Shown: positions 6,936 through 14,486 of the stretch, piece by piece
Layout of the letters: every line of letters begins with the position of its first letter
How positions within the stretch are numbered: position 1 is the first letter of the stretch
Source of the DNA: Anaerolineae bacterium
GTDB lineage: Bacteria; Chloroflexota; Anaerolineae; Anaerolineales; Anaerolineaceae
Assembly (NCBI GenBank): GCA_013314735.1
Contig: JABUFD010000001.1
Location: forward strand, 496,001-560,000
DNA length: 64,000 nucleotides
Direction: 5' to 3'
Translations under genes and position numbers: made by a program
Notes under the pieces: model-generated
Seen by the model: only the letters and a program-made list of their open reading frames with translations
Databases searched by the model: none
What the model was told of the DNA's origin: nothing

Positions 6936-9812
6936 GTGAACAAATCCACGATTAATCAACAGCGATCCAAGCTCTGGACGTTCTATGGATTGGCTATGGT
7001 TGTTTCAGGGTTAGCGAGCGAGATCTTTTTATTCTCCATTCCTTCAGAGGGCGGGCCTTTTTGGGGGTTTTCAAGCGCGAGATTGATCCTTGGTGGTATT
7101 GTATTCCTGTTTTCAATGCTGGGCATCATAATTTGGGTGAAGCGCAACCACCTGACGCTGTGGCTGGCGGAACGCCTGGAGGTACTATCTGATCAACCAC
7201 GTTGGTTAACCCTGCCACTGCTGGTTTTCAGCACAGGATTTCTCATCTCCTGGATATTGGTGTGGACGCCGATGCAACAGTTGGGCACCTACCAGTTCCT
7301 TTTTTTGCGAATCAAACCCCTCATTTTATATTTTTGTCTTTTCTCAGCGCAGAACCTCGCTGCGATTGCACTGGTGCAACACCAGTTAGATCCTGGCAGT
7401 TGGGACCGTATTCGGGGTTTGATTAAGAAACCACACGGCTTGTGGATCACCATATTCCTCATCCTGCTGGGAATGGTTTTCATTGCTTTGATCACTGGTT
7501 GGGGGTTCCATAACGATGGCTTTTATTGGAATGTGCCTGCCATACCGATGCGGATGGGTGAAATTGCCGTCCTGATCTACGTCGTGCTGTGGATGTTGTG
7601 GTTTGGTGAACGATATCTACAGGCACAAGCCACCCGCTTCGTTCGGGTCGACACAGTTCTGTTCGCGGTGTTGGTTGGGTTAACAGCAATAATCTGGTAT
7701 TTTACGCCGATGCAATCGAGTTTCTTCGCACCTGGACCAGAGCTGCCCAACAATGATTATTATCCTTACTCTGATGCGGCATACTATGCTGGCGATGCAC
7801 ACCTGGCCCTGATCGGGCAGGGAATGGGGAATGGCGGGGAAGTTGATAAACCCTTGTATTCTGCATTTGTATTCCTAGTTCACCTGGTGGGCGGGATTGA
7901 AGATTACCAGCGCATTGCCGCTGTCCATGCTGTTTTTCTAGCCATAGGTGCAGGCTTGATTTACCTGATCGGTGCTGCAATCCACAAACGCGTAACCGGC
8001 ATGGCTGCCGCAATAGCATTTGCCTTACTCGGGCGCAACATGATCCTTTCATCGGGTATGGCTTTATCGGCCAATCCCAAACTCTTGATTACAGGTTTTT
8101 TCTCGGGAGTGATTTTATTGCTGCTGACCCTGTTCATGATACGTTGGGTACAGTTCCCGCGGGAGATGAAATGGGTGCTGTATGCAGGTGCAGTGATGGG
8201 ATTTTCTGTATATGCCCGACACAATTTCTGGTTTATCCTGCCCATCCTTATGTTGTTCATTCCATTGGTACGCTGGAAGGATAAAGGGGTGCGGTTTCAA
8301 CCCGTTGCATTTTTGCTGGTTGCTTTCCTTGCGACATTTCTGCCATGGTTCATCCGCGACGCATTCCGTGATGACCTGCAGCCGCTGGATGACCGGGTGG
8401 AATATCGCCTGTTTTCTCGTTTTGGATTCACACCGGAACCACAATTAAAGTCTCCCGTTAATGATCACCAATTTGTGCATGACCGAACCGTGATCCAGTT
8501 TCGTTGGCGAGGATTTCAAACCGATTTGCAGTATTCCTTGCAAGTAACCAAAGATGGTACGGTTTTTTATACAGACACCTATCAACCAGATGAGGTTTGC
8601 ACACTGAATCGCCTGTCTTGTGAAGTACCGGTGGAAGGTGATTGGTCTACCGGTGATTACCAGTGGCAGATCACAACAGTCAACCTGCACCAATGGCGGC
8701 GCGAAAGTGAATTGTTTACTTTTACTGTGGTAGAAGAAGGAGAAACGGGGTATTCCACATACCACGCCATTCCTGGCGCTGGATTGCTGCCGGTATTTTC
8801 CATTGACGGTCCGGCTGGTGATGAAAGTTTGTGGTCAATCGTGGTGGTGCCAATCCTGAATCATTGGTACCATAATCTCATCGCTGGTATCGTCTCACTG
8901 CCGATGCAAATCAACAATGCAGATCTACCGGGCATTTTCCATGGCGATTTCTCGCTTTGGGTTGAAGGACAGGACCTGGAATTGACTGCAGGTCAGTGGG
9001 GATTCCTTGTTGTCAACCTGACTGTGCTTTCGGTGGGATTAACGCAGGCGTACCGGCGCAGCAGTTGGGCGGGATTGATGCCTGTGATCTTGGTGTTGGG
9101 TTACAATACTGGCCTGGCCGTTGCCCGAACATCTGGCGGCCGTTACCTGAGCGCATTTTTCTGGGTTTTCTGGTTGTATTGGCTGGCCGGTGTTGTGTCA
9201 ATTGCTGAACTGGTCCCTGCCTTTTTTGGCCGGGCACCTATGAAAAAATTCGAAGACGAAATGGTGCAGCCGGTTGAACCCGGGTTGGTGCGATGGAATT
9301 GGCAATGGCTGCCAGGATTGCTGGCATTGTTGTCGGTCGGGCTGTTTCCCGTTATCATCGACCAGTGTATACCACCACGATACCCTTTGCTGGAAGAGAA
9401 AGACCAGGTCGACCAATTTATCCAAAAGGTGCCTGGATATGGCGATTCAGAAAGAGAAATCCTCCTGGATAAGCTTGCCAACCAGCAATATTTGGAAATC
9501 AGGACTGGAAGGTTGTTGTTTCCGCGCTTCTATTGGGCTAACAAGGGAGGTCAATATTTGCAGACGGCATATGGCGTGTTGGATTATGACCGCCTTGTAA
9601 TCACCATCGTGGGACCGCAGGGTATCAGTTATGGGATTCAGAGGTTATCGGAAGGTCAAATACCGGTTGCACCGCAGGCATCTGATGTGGTGATGGCCGG
9701 TTGCGCCAACAGTTTGGGCGTGTACGATATCCTTGGCCTTGTCATCGAGAAAAATGGGGAAACCTGGTATTATGAAGTTAGCGAGGTTGACACCTGGTCT
9801 TGTGATCGATAA
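6936..9812 (+). CDS. Large polytopic membrane protein, GT-C-like (958 aa)
   Basis: Start GTG at 6936 after a GATGGGGA ribosome-binding site. The first ~480 residues contain about ten hydrophobic helices with an extracytoplasmic loop after the early helices carrying NNDYYPYSDAAYYAGDA, which resembles the acidic first loop of GT-C (PMT/ArnT-type) transferases using lipid-linked sugars. Residues ~490-610 are soluble and beta-rich, like an immunoglobulin or fibronectin fold, and include a Cys pair (EVCTLNRLSCEV). More helices follow, ending with a soluble C-terminal domain. It follows three GT4 genes with a 16-base gap, consistent with glycan assembly or protein glycosylation at the outer face. 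No family is recognised with certainty; it could also be a glycan polymerase-like protein. Confidence 0.75.
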   Translation: MNKSTINQQRSKLWTFYGLAMVVSGLASEIFLFSIPSEGGPFWGFSSARLILGGIVFLFSMLGIIIWVKRNHLTLWLAERLEVLSDQPRWLTLPLLVFSTGFLISWILVWTPMQQLGTYQFLFLRIKPLILYFCLFSAQNLAAIALVQHQLDPGSWDRIRGLIKKPHGLWITIFLILLGMVFIALITGWGFHNDGFYWNVPAIPMRMGEIAVLIYVVLWMLWFGERYLQAQATRFVRVDTVLFAVLVGLTAIIWYFTPMQSSFFAPGPELPNNDYYPYSDAAYYAGDAHLALIGQGMGNGGEVDKPLYSAFVFLVHLVGGIEDYQRIAAVHAVFLAIGAGLIYLIGAAIHKRVTGMAAAIAFALLGRNMILSSGMALSANPKLLITGFFSGVILLLLTLFMIRWVQFPREMKWVLYAGAVMGFSVYARHNFWFILPILMLFIPLVRWKDKGVRFQPVAFLLVAFLATFLPWFIRDAFRDDLQPLDDRVEYRLFSRFGFTPEPQLKSPVNDHQFVHDRTVIQFRWRGFQTDLQYSLQVTKDGTVFYTDTYQPDEVCTLNRLSCEVPVEGDWSTGDYQWQITTVNLHQWRRESELFTFTVVEEGETGYSTYHAIPGAGLLPVFSIDGPAGDESLWSIVVVPILNHWYHNLIAGIVSLPMQINNADLPGIFHGDFSLWVEGQDLELTAGQWGFLVVNLTVLSVGLTQAYRRSSWAGLMPVILVLGYNTGLAVARTSGGRYLSAFFWVFWLYWLAGVVSIAELVPAFFGRAPMKKFEDEMVQPVEPGLVRWNWQWLPGLLALLSVGLFPVIIDQCIPPRYPLLEEKDQVDQFIQKVPGYGDSEREILLDKLANQQYLEIRTGRLLFPRFYWANKGGQYLQTAYGVLDYDRLVITIVGPQGISYGIQRLSEGQIPVAPQASDVVMAGCANSLGVYDILGLVIEKNGETWYYEVSEVDTWSCDR

Positions 9813-9867
9813 ATCAAGGACGATCTGGATTTTTCACCAAATATCGGCACATACTTTTTGAAAAAGC

Positions 9868-9896
9868 TTGACACGTCAAAAGAATCTTGCTAGAAT
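9868..9896 (+). promoter_or_regulatory. Promoter of the amino-acid transporter leader
   Basis: A perfect TTGACA at 9868-9873, a 17-base spacer and TAGAAT at 9891-9896 predict transcription start at about 9900-9904. The leader-peptide ATG is at 9907, so the untranslated part is at most seven bases. Confidence 0.88.
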
Positions 9897-9906
9897 CGTG
9901 AACATT

Positions 9907-9963
9907 ATGGTGAAATCAGCAGAGAGCCGACGACGAAACGAACTATATCATCTTCCTCAATAG
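9907..9963 (+). CDS. Arginine-rich leader peptide of the ABC transporter operon (18 aa)
   Basis: The frame encodes MVKSAESRRRNELYHLPQ and ends at TAG 9961-9963. Residues 8-10 are Arg-Arg-Arg, all written CGA. It starts within seven bases of the predicted transcription start, with no Shine-Dalgarno. The stop codon overlaps AGGAAGAGCT (9962-9971), which can pair with the 5' arm of the downstream terminator, and the final codons TCTTCCT (9951-9957) can pair with AGGAAGA (9962-9968) instead. This gives the alternative 1:2, 2:3 and 3:4 pairings of a classical attenuator. Slow decoding of the CGA codons under arginine shortage would expose 9962-9971; completion at the stop codon would cover it. Translation and stalling are inferred. 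Confidence 0.8.
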   Translation: MVKSAESRRRNELYHLPQ

Positions 9964-10010
9964 GAAGAGCTGTTCGTATGCTCAAAGCGTTTCACTCAAA
10001 AAGCAAATGG

Positions 10011-10036
10011 AAGCCTTCCTGACGGGAAGGCTTTTT
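10011..10036 (+). terminator. Attenuator terminator upstream of the amino-acid transporter
   Basis: A 9-bp perfect stem AAGCCTTCC (10011-10019) with GGAAGGCTT (10025-10033), a five-base loop and a run of five T lies about 170 bases before the binding-protein start codon. Because it stands between the promoter and the first structural gene, it should be conditional. AGCCTTCCT (10012-10020) can pair with AGGAAG and GCT at 9962-9971 (9 bp with one bulged A), which would destroy the terminator stem. Confidence 0.87.
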
Positions 10037-10203
10037 GGTACATTTGCTCCCGTTTTTCCCCATCGAATATTCAGTTTAGTGCCAGAAACCGATCCCCGCA
10101 AATGCGAAGTGGTAATCGAAATGGTTGTTGTACATCGCAGGATTCCCTGGTGCAGGGCGGAGCGATGAGAAGAAGATCAAATTTTTATTTACAGGAGATA
10201 GTC

Positions 10204-10941
10204 ATGAAAAAAGCTTTATTTGTAGTCAGTATTGTGTTGATGTTGGGAATGGTGCTGGGTGCATGCAGCCAGAAGTCAGATGTGTATACTGTTGGCACTG
10301 ACGCGACCTTTCCACCTTTCGAAATGATGGATGATGACAAGAACCTGATCGGTTTTGACATCGAATTGATGGAAATGATTGCTGAAGAAGCTGGCATCGA
10401 CATCGAATTCAAGAACACATCCTTCGACGCTATGCTCGCCGGTATGACCACCTGCCAGTATGATATGGCGGCCTCTGCGATAACCATCACGGATGAGCGT
10501 AAGGAAACCATGGCCTTTTCTGTGCCATACATTAACGCTGGTCAGGCGGTTGTTGTAGCTGCTGATTCTGCCATTACTGGCGTGGATGATCTGGTCGGAA
10601 AAACGATCGGTGGACAACTCGGCACGACTGGTTTGATGGAAGCAGAGGCGGTTGTTGATGCCACTGTAAAAACCTATGACAGTTATGAACTGGCATTCCA
10701 GGATGTTGCCAATGGGCAGGCAGACGCGATCATCATCGACTATCCGACCGCCCTGGCGTATGTAGCCCTGAACGAGGGCAAACTGAAAGTTGTCGGCGAA
10801 CCCTTCACCGATGAGAACTACGGCATTGTCATTTGCAAGTCCAATACGGAATTGCAGGAAAAAGTGAATGCGGCCCTGACCACCTTGATTGCTGAAGGCA
10901 AAGTGGCCGAGTTGGAACAGAAATGGCTGGCTGGTGAGTAA
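10204..10941 (+). CDS. Polar amino-acid ABC transporter binding lipoprotein, probably arginine
   Basis: A 245-residue member of the family 3 extracellular solute-binding proteins. It begins MKKALFVVSIVLMLGMVLGAC with a lipobox LGAC, so Cys21 should be lipidated and the protein held on the outer face of the membrane. The mature part shows YTVGTDATFPPFEM and DMAASAITITDERKETMAFS, typical of ArtJ/HisJ/GlnH-type proteins that bind the alpha-amino and carboxyl groups of an amino acid. An in-frame extension back to 10102 exists, but the ATG at 10204 has AGGAGA seven bases upstream and a proper signal peptide. Permease and ATPase genes follow. Arginine as ligand is inferred from the CGA-rich leader peptide. 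Confidence 0.92.
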   Translation: MKKALFVVSIVLMLGMVLGACSQKSDVYTVGTDATFPPFEMMDDDKNLIGFDIELMEMIAEEAGIDIEFKNTSFDAMLAGMTTCQYDMAASAITITDERKETMAFSVPYINAGQAVVVAADSAITGVDDLVGKTIGGQLGTTGLMEAEAVVDATVKTYDSYELAFQDVANGQADAIIIDYPTALAYVALNEGKLKVVGEPFTDENYGIVICKSNTELQEKVNAALTTLIAEGKVAELEQKWLAGE

Positions 10942-10966
10942 TTCGGTTGACCAAAGTTGATTCGAT

Positions 10967-10995
10967 GTGGATGCAGGCTCCAGGCCTGCATCCAC
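10967..10995 (+). terminator. Strong hairpin between binding-protein and permease genes
   Basis: A perfect 12-bp stem GTGGATGCAGGC/GCCTGCATCCAC with a five-base loop follows the stop of the binding-protein gene by 25 bases. There is no long T-run after it, so it is better explained as an mRNA-stabilising or processing hairpin that keeps the binding protein more abundant than the permease and ATPase, as in many ABC importer operons. Confidence 0.6.
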
Positions 10996-11056
10996 TTCAT
11001 TCTTGATGAAAAATTGGGTCGAATATTGATCGGTAGTGCAGAAAGGTTGGTATCAG

Positions 11057-11875
11057 ATGTCGGAATCCAAAGACACCTCGCAAAAGATGTTCCAAATTTT
11101 GGGTAATGAAACTGCGCCCCAAAAACTGGACCCCTGGTGGTGGCTGGTAGGTGTGGTGGTGGCAATTGTCGCCGTGTTGGTCGTGGCTTTTCCGGATCCT
11201 TACCGGTCAATGTTGGTTTTTTTCCTGGATGGTATGGGAATTTCCATATATGTCACAATGCTCAGTTTCATTCTCGTCCTTTTTGTGGGTTTGCTGGGAG
11301 GGCTGGGGCGCGTATCCAAAAATCCGTTAGTCCATGGTATTACCACGCTGTATGTGGAAGTTGTGCGCGGGATCCCGCTACTGGTTCAATTATTGTTCTG
11401 GTATTTTGCATTTCCATCGGTCATCCAGTCTATTGGTCTGACATTAAACATTGTTGCTTTCCAGAAATACCTCGCGGACCCAATCGGCATGGCTGTAATG
11501 GGTTTGGTTTTTTGTTATGCTGCTTATATGAGTGAAATTTACAGGGCTGGTATTCAGAGCATAGCAAAAGGACAGATGGAAGCCGCCCGCAGCCTGGGCA
11601 TGACCAAATTTCAAGCAATGCGTTATGTGATCATGCCGCAAGCCTTCCGTGTGATTCTGCCGCCGGTGGGAAATGAATTTATTGCGCTGTTAAAAGATTC
11701 ATCTCTGGTGAGTGTAGTTGCAGTTGCCGACCTGACCCGCAGAGGCCGTGAATATATGGCGGCCCACTTTAATCCAATCCAAACCTGGCTGCTGATCGGG
11801 TTGCTCTACCTGGTGATGACGTTGATTGCCTCCCGGATTGTCACTTGGGTCGAGAAGAAATCCAAAATGGAGTAA
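11057..11875 (+). CDS. Polar amino-acid ABC transporter permease
   Basis: A 272-residue inner-membrane permease of the HisM/GlnP type with several hydrophobic helices. The cytoplasmic EAA loop reads EAARSLGMTKFQAMRYVIMP, followed by QAFRVILPPVGNEFIALLKD, the family hallmark that docks on the ATPase. Start ATG at 11057 is about ten bases after GAAAGG; a GTG at 11036 would add seven residues and has no better site. The N-terminal ~25 residues are hydrophilic and longer than usual. It sits between the binding protein and the ATPase, and one copy probably forms a homodimeric channel, since no second permease gene is present. Confidence 0.93.
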   Translation: MSESKDTSQKMFQILGNETAPQKLDPWWWLVGVVVAIVAVLVVAFPDPYRSMLVFFLDGMGISIYVTMLSFILVLFVGLLGGLGRVSKNPLVHGITTLYVEVVRGIPLLVQLLFWYFAFPSVIQSIGLTLNIVAFQKYLADPIGMAVMGLVFCYAAYMSEIYRAGIQSIAKGQMEAARSLGMTKFQAMRYVIMPQAFRVILPPVGNEFIALLKDSSLVSVVAVADLTRRGREYMAAHFNPIQTWLLIGLLYLVMTLIASRIVTWVEKKSKME

Positions 11876-11878
11876 GCA

Positions 11879-12628
11879 ATGAAAACTGAAAAAGAGCCAA
11901 TCATTCACATTGAAAATGTCCATAAACACTTTAAAGAAGGCCAGGTCCGGGCATTGAACGGCGTCAGCCTGGATGTATATCCCGGTGAAGTAGTGCTGAT
12001 CATCGGTCCATCTGGTTCTGGCAAGTCTACCTTATTGCGGTGTATCAACCGCCTGGAAGATATCAATAGCGGACATATCGAGGTTGATGGTATTCCTTTG
12101 ACTACAGCAGAAAACATCAATGCTGTGCGTGCCGAAACAGGCATGGTATTTCAGCAATTTAACCTGTTCCCACACCTGACTGTGCTTGAAAATATTTGCC
12201 TCGCACAGCAAGTTGTGCGGAAAAGAAGCCACCAGGAAGCGGAATCGATTGCCATGGAATTGTTGGCAAAAGTGGGTATACCAGAAAAGGCCCACGCCTA
12301 CCCGGGACAGCTTTCCGGCGGTCAGCAGCAACGGGTGGCAATTGCCAGGGCGCTTGCGATGAACCCAAAGATCATGTTATTTGATGAACCCACCAGCGCA
12401 TTGGATCCTGAAATGATCCAGGAAGTGTTGGATGTGATGATCCAGCTTGCCAAAGAAGGAATGACGATGGTGGTGGTTTCCCATGAGATGGGTTTTGCCC
12501 GTGCCGCTGCCGACAGGGCCATCTTGATGGATGATGGTGTCATTGTTGAAGAAGCCACACCGGATGAATTGTTTGAGCATCCCAAAGAAGAAAGAACCAA
12601 ACTGTTTTTGAGTAAAGTGTTGAAGTAG
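11879..12628 (+). CDS. Polar amino-acid ABC transporter ATP-binding protein
   Basis: A 249-residue cytoplasmic ATPase of the GlnQ/HisP/ArtP group. It has Walker A GPSGSGKS at residues 43-50, signature [16 protein letters not shown], Walker [15 protein letters not shown] and the switch histidine in VSHEMGFAR. It starts three bases after the permease stop codon and ends at a strong terminator, completing a three-gene import operon. The leader peptide upstream of the operon argues for arginine or a similar basic amino acid as substrate, but the ATPase itself does not show specificity. Confidence 0.95.
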   Translation: MKTEKEPIIHIENVHKHFKEGQVRALNGVSLDVYPGEVVLIIGPSGSGKSTLLRCINRLEDINSGHIEVDGIPLTTAENINAVRAETGMVFQQFNLFPHLTVLENICLAQQVVRKRSHQEAESIAMELLAKVGIPEKAHAYPGQLSGGQQQRVAIARALAMNPKIMLFDEPTSALDPEMIQEVLDVMIQLAKEGMTMVVVSHEMGFARAAADRAILMDDGVIVEEATPDELFEHPKEERTKLFLSKVLK

Positions 12629-12640
12629 TCCCGATTAATA

Positions 12641-12667
12641 AAAATCCCAGGGAGCACCTGGGATTTT
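12641..12667 (+). terminator. Terminator of the amino-acid transporter operon
   Basis: A perfect 11-bp stem AAAATCCCAGG (12641-12651) with CCTGGGATTTT (12657-12667), a five-base loop and a run of seven T. It lies 12 bases past the ATPase stop codon. Confidence 0.93.
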
Positions 12668-12727
12668 TTTATCTCCCCTGTGCCATTATAATGAAGCCTT
12701 ACTTGACATACGCAAGGAAAATTCTAT

Positions 12728-13864
12728 ATGGCTCGTACAGAAGATGAGAAATTCACCGTCAAATATCCCCGGAATCGACTCCGCAGGGGATTGGTTCGGT
12801 TCATCGGCCGACTCGTCCTGCCGATGGCTGCCCGTATCCGAATTGTCGGCAAAGAAAATATGCCTGCCAAAGGACCTGTAATCCTGATCGGAAATCACGT
12901 TGCTGTCATTGAGCCGGTATTAATGGCAGTTTATAGTCCAGAACAGTTGGAATTTCTCGGCTCCGTGGATGTGCCCCATGAACCCAGTACTCAGGCAGCG
13001 ATCGATCTGTACCAGATGATCCCGGTTTTTCGCGGTAAACCGGAAAGAAAGGCATTGAAACAGTCAATGGAAGTCCTTGCCCAGGGTGGTTTTCTGGCGA
13101 TCTTTCCGGAAGGCGGTTTGTGGAGTCCAGGACAGATGCAAGCGAAAACAGGGGTCGCATTTTTAAGTCATCGTGCCCAGGCGCCGGTGTTGCCGATTGC
13201 GTTTCAGGGAGCAGACGGAGCGCTGAACGCTATTCTTCAATTCAAACGGCCGTCCATAACGATGACCATTGGCAAACCAATTCCCCCGCTAACGGCTGCT
13301 CAGGGGGTGGACTTGAAAGTCGAATATGAGACATTTGCCTCAATGGTAATGGACCAGGTGTTTTCCCTGCTGCCAGAAGCAGAGGCTGCAAGATTGCATG
13401 ATTTGCAATATGAGTGTTTTTCGTTGGAAATAATAGTTGATAGAGATGGTATTCGTTTGGACATCCCGCCACTGATGGATATCGAGCATCGGCAGGCGCT
13501 TGCCATGCTGCTGCATCGCCCTATGATTTTGAAGATATTCAAAGTGAACTTGAAGCTGCCGGTGGATGCAATTCAACAATTGCACCTGAAACCTTCAACG
13601 GTTGCGCTGCGACTTGCGGTTGGAGAAATGGTCAAGTACATGAAGGACGAAGAGAACGGAAATCCTTACCTGCTGACCTATCGTTTTGGCATTCAAACCG
13701 GAAAAGAAATGCTGCAGGGGCTGGAGGAATTGTATAAACTGTTAGATTGGTGTGTAAATGAAGACCTCGAAATCATGGTCCAACCCATCCGCAGATTTTT
13801 TCTACAGTCACTTCAAAAGGAATTTATCCAGGTTGAACAGGGGGACTTCAATCATTGGCGATAA
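12728..13864 (+). CDS. PlsC-like acyltransferase with C-terminal extension
   Basis: A 378-residue protein whose first ~210 residues match the lysophospholipid acyltransferase (PlsC) fold, which transfers acyl groups to glycerophosphates at the membrane. Motif I reads IGNHVAVIEPVLM near residue 55; the normal HX4D is here HX4E, a conservative change in the charge-relay residue. Motif III reads FPEGG near residue 127. The remaining ~170 residues are not recognised and contain no membrane helix. A TATAAT at 12686-12691 is the likely -10, and AAGGAAA precedes the ATG. It stands alone between two operons. It may be a true acyltransferase or a diverged relative. Confidence 0.75.
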   Translation: MARTEDEKFTVKYPRNRLRRGLVRFIGRLVLPMAARIRIVGKENMPAKGPVILIGNHVAVIEPVLMAVYSPEQLEFLGSVDVPHEPSTQAAIDLYQMIPVFRGKPERKALKQSMEVLAQGGFLAIFPEGGLWSPGQMQAKTGVAFLSHRAQAPVLPIAFQGADGALNAILQFKRPSITMTIGKPIPPLTAAQGVDLKVEYETFASMVMDQVFSLLPEAEAARLHDLQYECFSLEIIVDRDGIRLDIPPLMDIEHRQALAMLLHRPMILKIFKVNLKLPVDAIQQLHLKPSTVALRLAVGEMVKYMKDEENGNPYLLTYRFGIQTGKEMLQGLEELYKLLDWCVNEDLEIMVQPIRRFFLQSLQKEFIQVEQGDFNHWR

Positions 13865-13935
13865 CAGTATTAAGTGGCCTGTTTCACGACTAGAATCTGT
13901 TTTGATGCGTGAATAAGGTTTTCTCTCGCACTGTC

Positions 13936-13964
13936 TTGACCAATCTGGTGATGTTGGTTATAAT
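13936..13964 (+). promoter_or_regulatory. Promoter at the head of the polysaccharide export locus
   Basis: TTGACC at 13936-13941, a 17-base spacer and TATAAT at 13959-13964 make a strong promoter 25 bases upstream of the winged-helix gene. The predicted start at about 13971 falls inside a perfect palindrome (13962-13978). Confidence 0.85.
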
Positions 13965-13978
13965 TCAACTGTTGAATT
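13962..13978. promoter_or_regulatory. Palindromic operator over the start site
   Basis: AATTCAAC T GTTGAATT is a perfect 8-bp inverted repeat around one base. It overlaps the end of the -10 hexamer and the predicted transcription start, ten bases before the ATG of a winged-helix regulator, the usual place for an autorepressor site. Confidence 0.6.
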
Positions 13979-13988
13979 TTAGGCAGCC

Positions 13989-14486
13989 ATGACCAATCTC
14001 TCCTCTCAAGATCGCGACCTTGTTCTTCTGGAACAGATAGAAAAAAATCCCAATGCCACCCAGGCCACGCTTGCCGAACAACTGGGGGTTGCGGTTGGGA
14101 CAGTCAATTGGCATTTGAAGCGGTTGATCGAAAAGGGATACGTAAAGGTCAAGCATGCAGAACGGCGAAAGTTAAAATATATCATCACGCCCGAAGGGAT
14201 TGCGTTGCGTGCCAACCTGACGGTCGATTTCATCCGCAGTTCGATGGAAATGTACCGTCTGATCCGTCAGCGGATGAAATCCGCTTTGCAGGAATTACAA
14301 CAACAGCAGGCATCTGTTGTTCGCCTGCAGGGTGGCAGCCCGGATGTGGTTGATATCTGTCGTTTGAGCTGCCTGGAATCCGGAATTCACATCACGGAAC
14401 AACGGGATCACTACCCTGTGATACAAATTGACCATTTAAAAATAATTGTTCATTGGCAAGATGGAGCTCACCGAATAAATGAATGA
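13989..14486 (+). CDS. Winged helix-turn-helix transcriptional regulator
   Basis: A 165-residue DNA-binding protein. Residues ~12-80 form a MarR-like winged helix: ATQATLAEQLGVAVGTVNWHLKRLIEKGYVKV is the helix-turn-helix, followed by a basic wing (HAERRKLKYIITPEG). Residues ~85-110 look like a helical dimerisation segment, and the C-terminal part is unrecognised. It is the first gene of the exporter operon, overlapping the Wzm-like permease gene by 8 bases, and its promoter has a palindrome. It probably represses its own operon; a role as regulator of surface glycan production is inferred. Confidence 0.85.
   Translation: MTNLSSQDRDLVLLEQIEKNPNATQATLAEQLGVAVGTVNWHLKRLIEKGYVKVKHAERRKLKYIITPEGIALRANLTVDFIRSSMEMYRLIRQRMKSALQELQQQQASVVRLQGGSPDVVDICRLSCLESGIHITEQRDHYPVIQIDHLKIIVHWQDGAHRINE

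Noticed and set aside
10102-10203. N-terminal extension of the binding protein, with AGA AGA AGA codons
   Set aside because: It is in frame with the lipoprotein, without its own stop, and would place polar residues before the signal peptide. The ATG at 10204 has the correct ribosome-binding site. The Arg triplet is probably chance.
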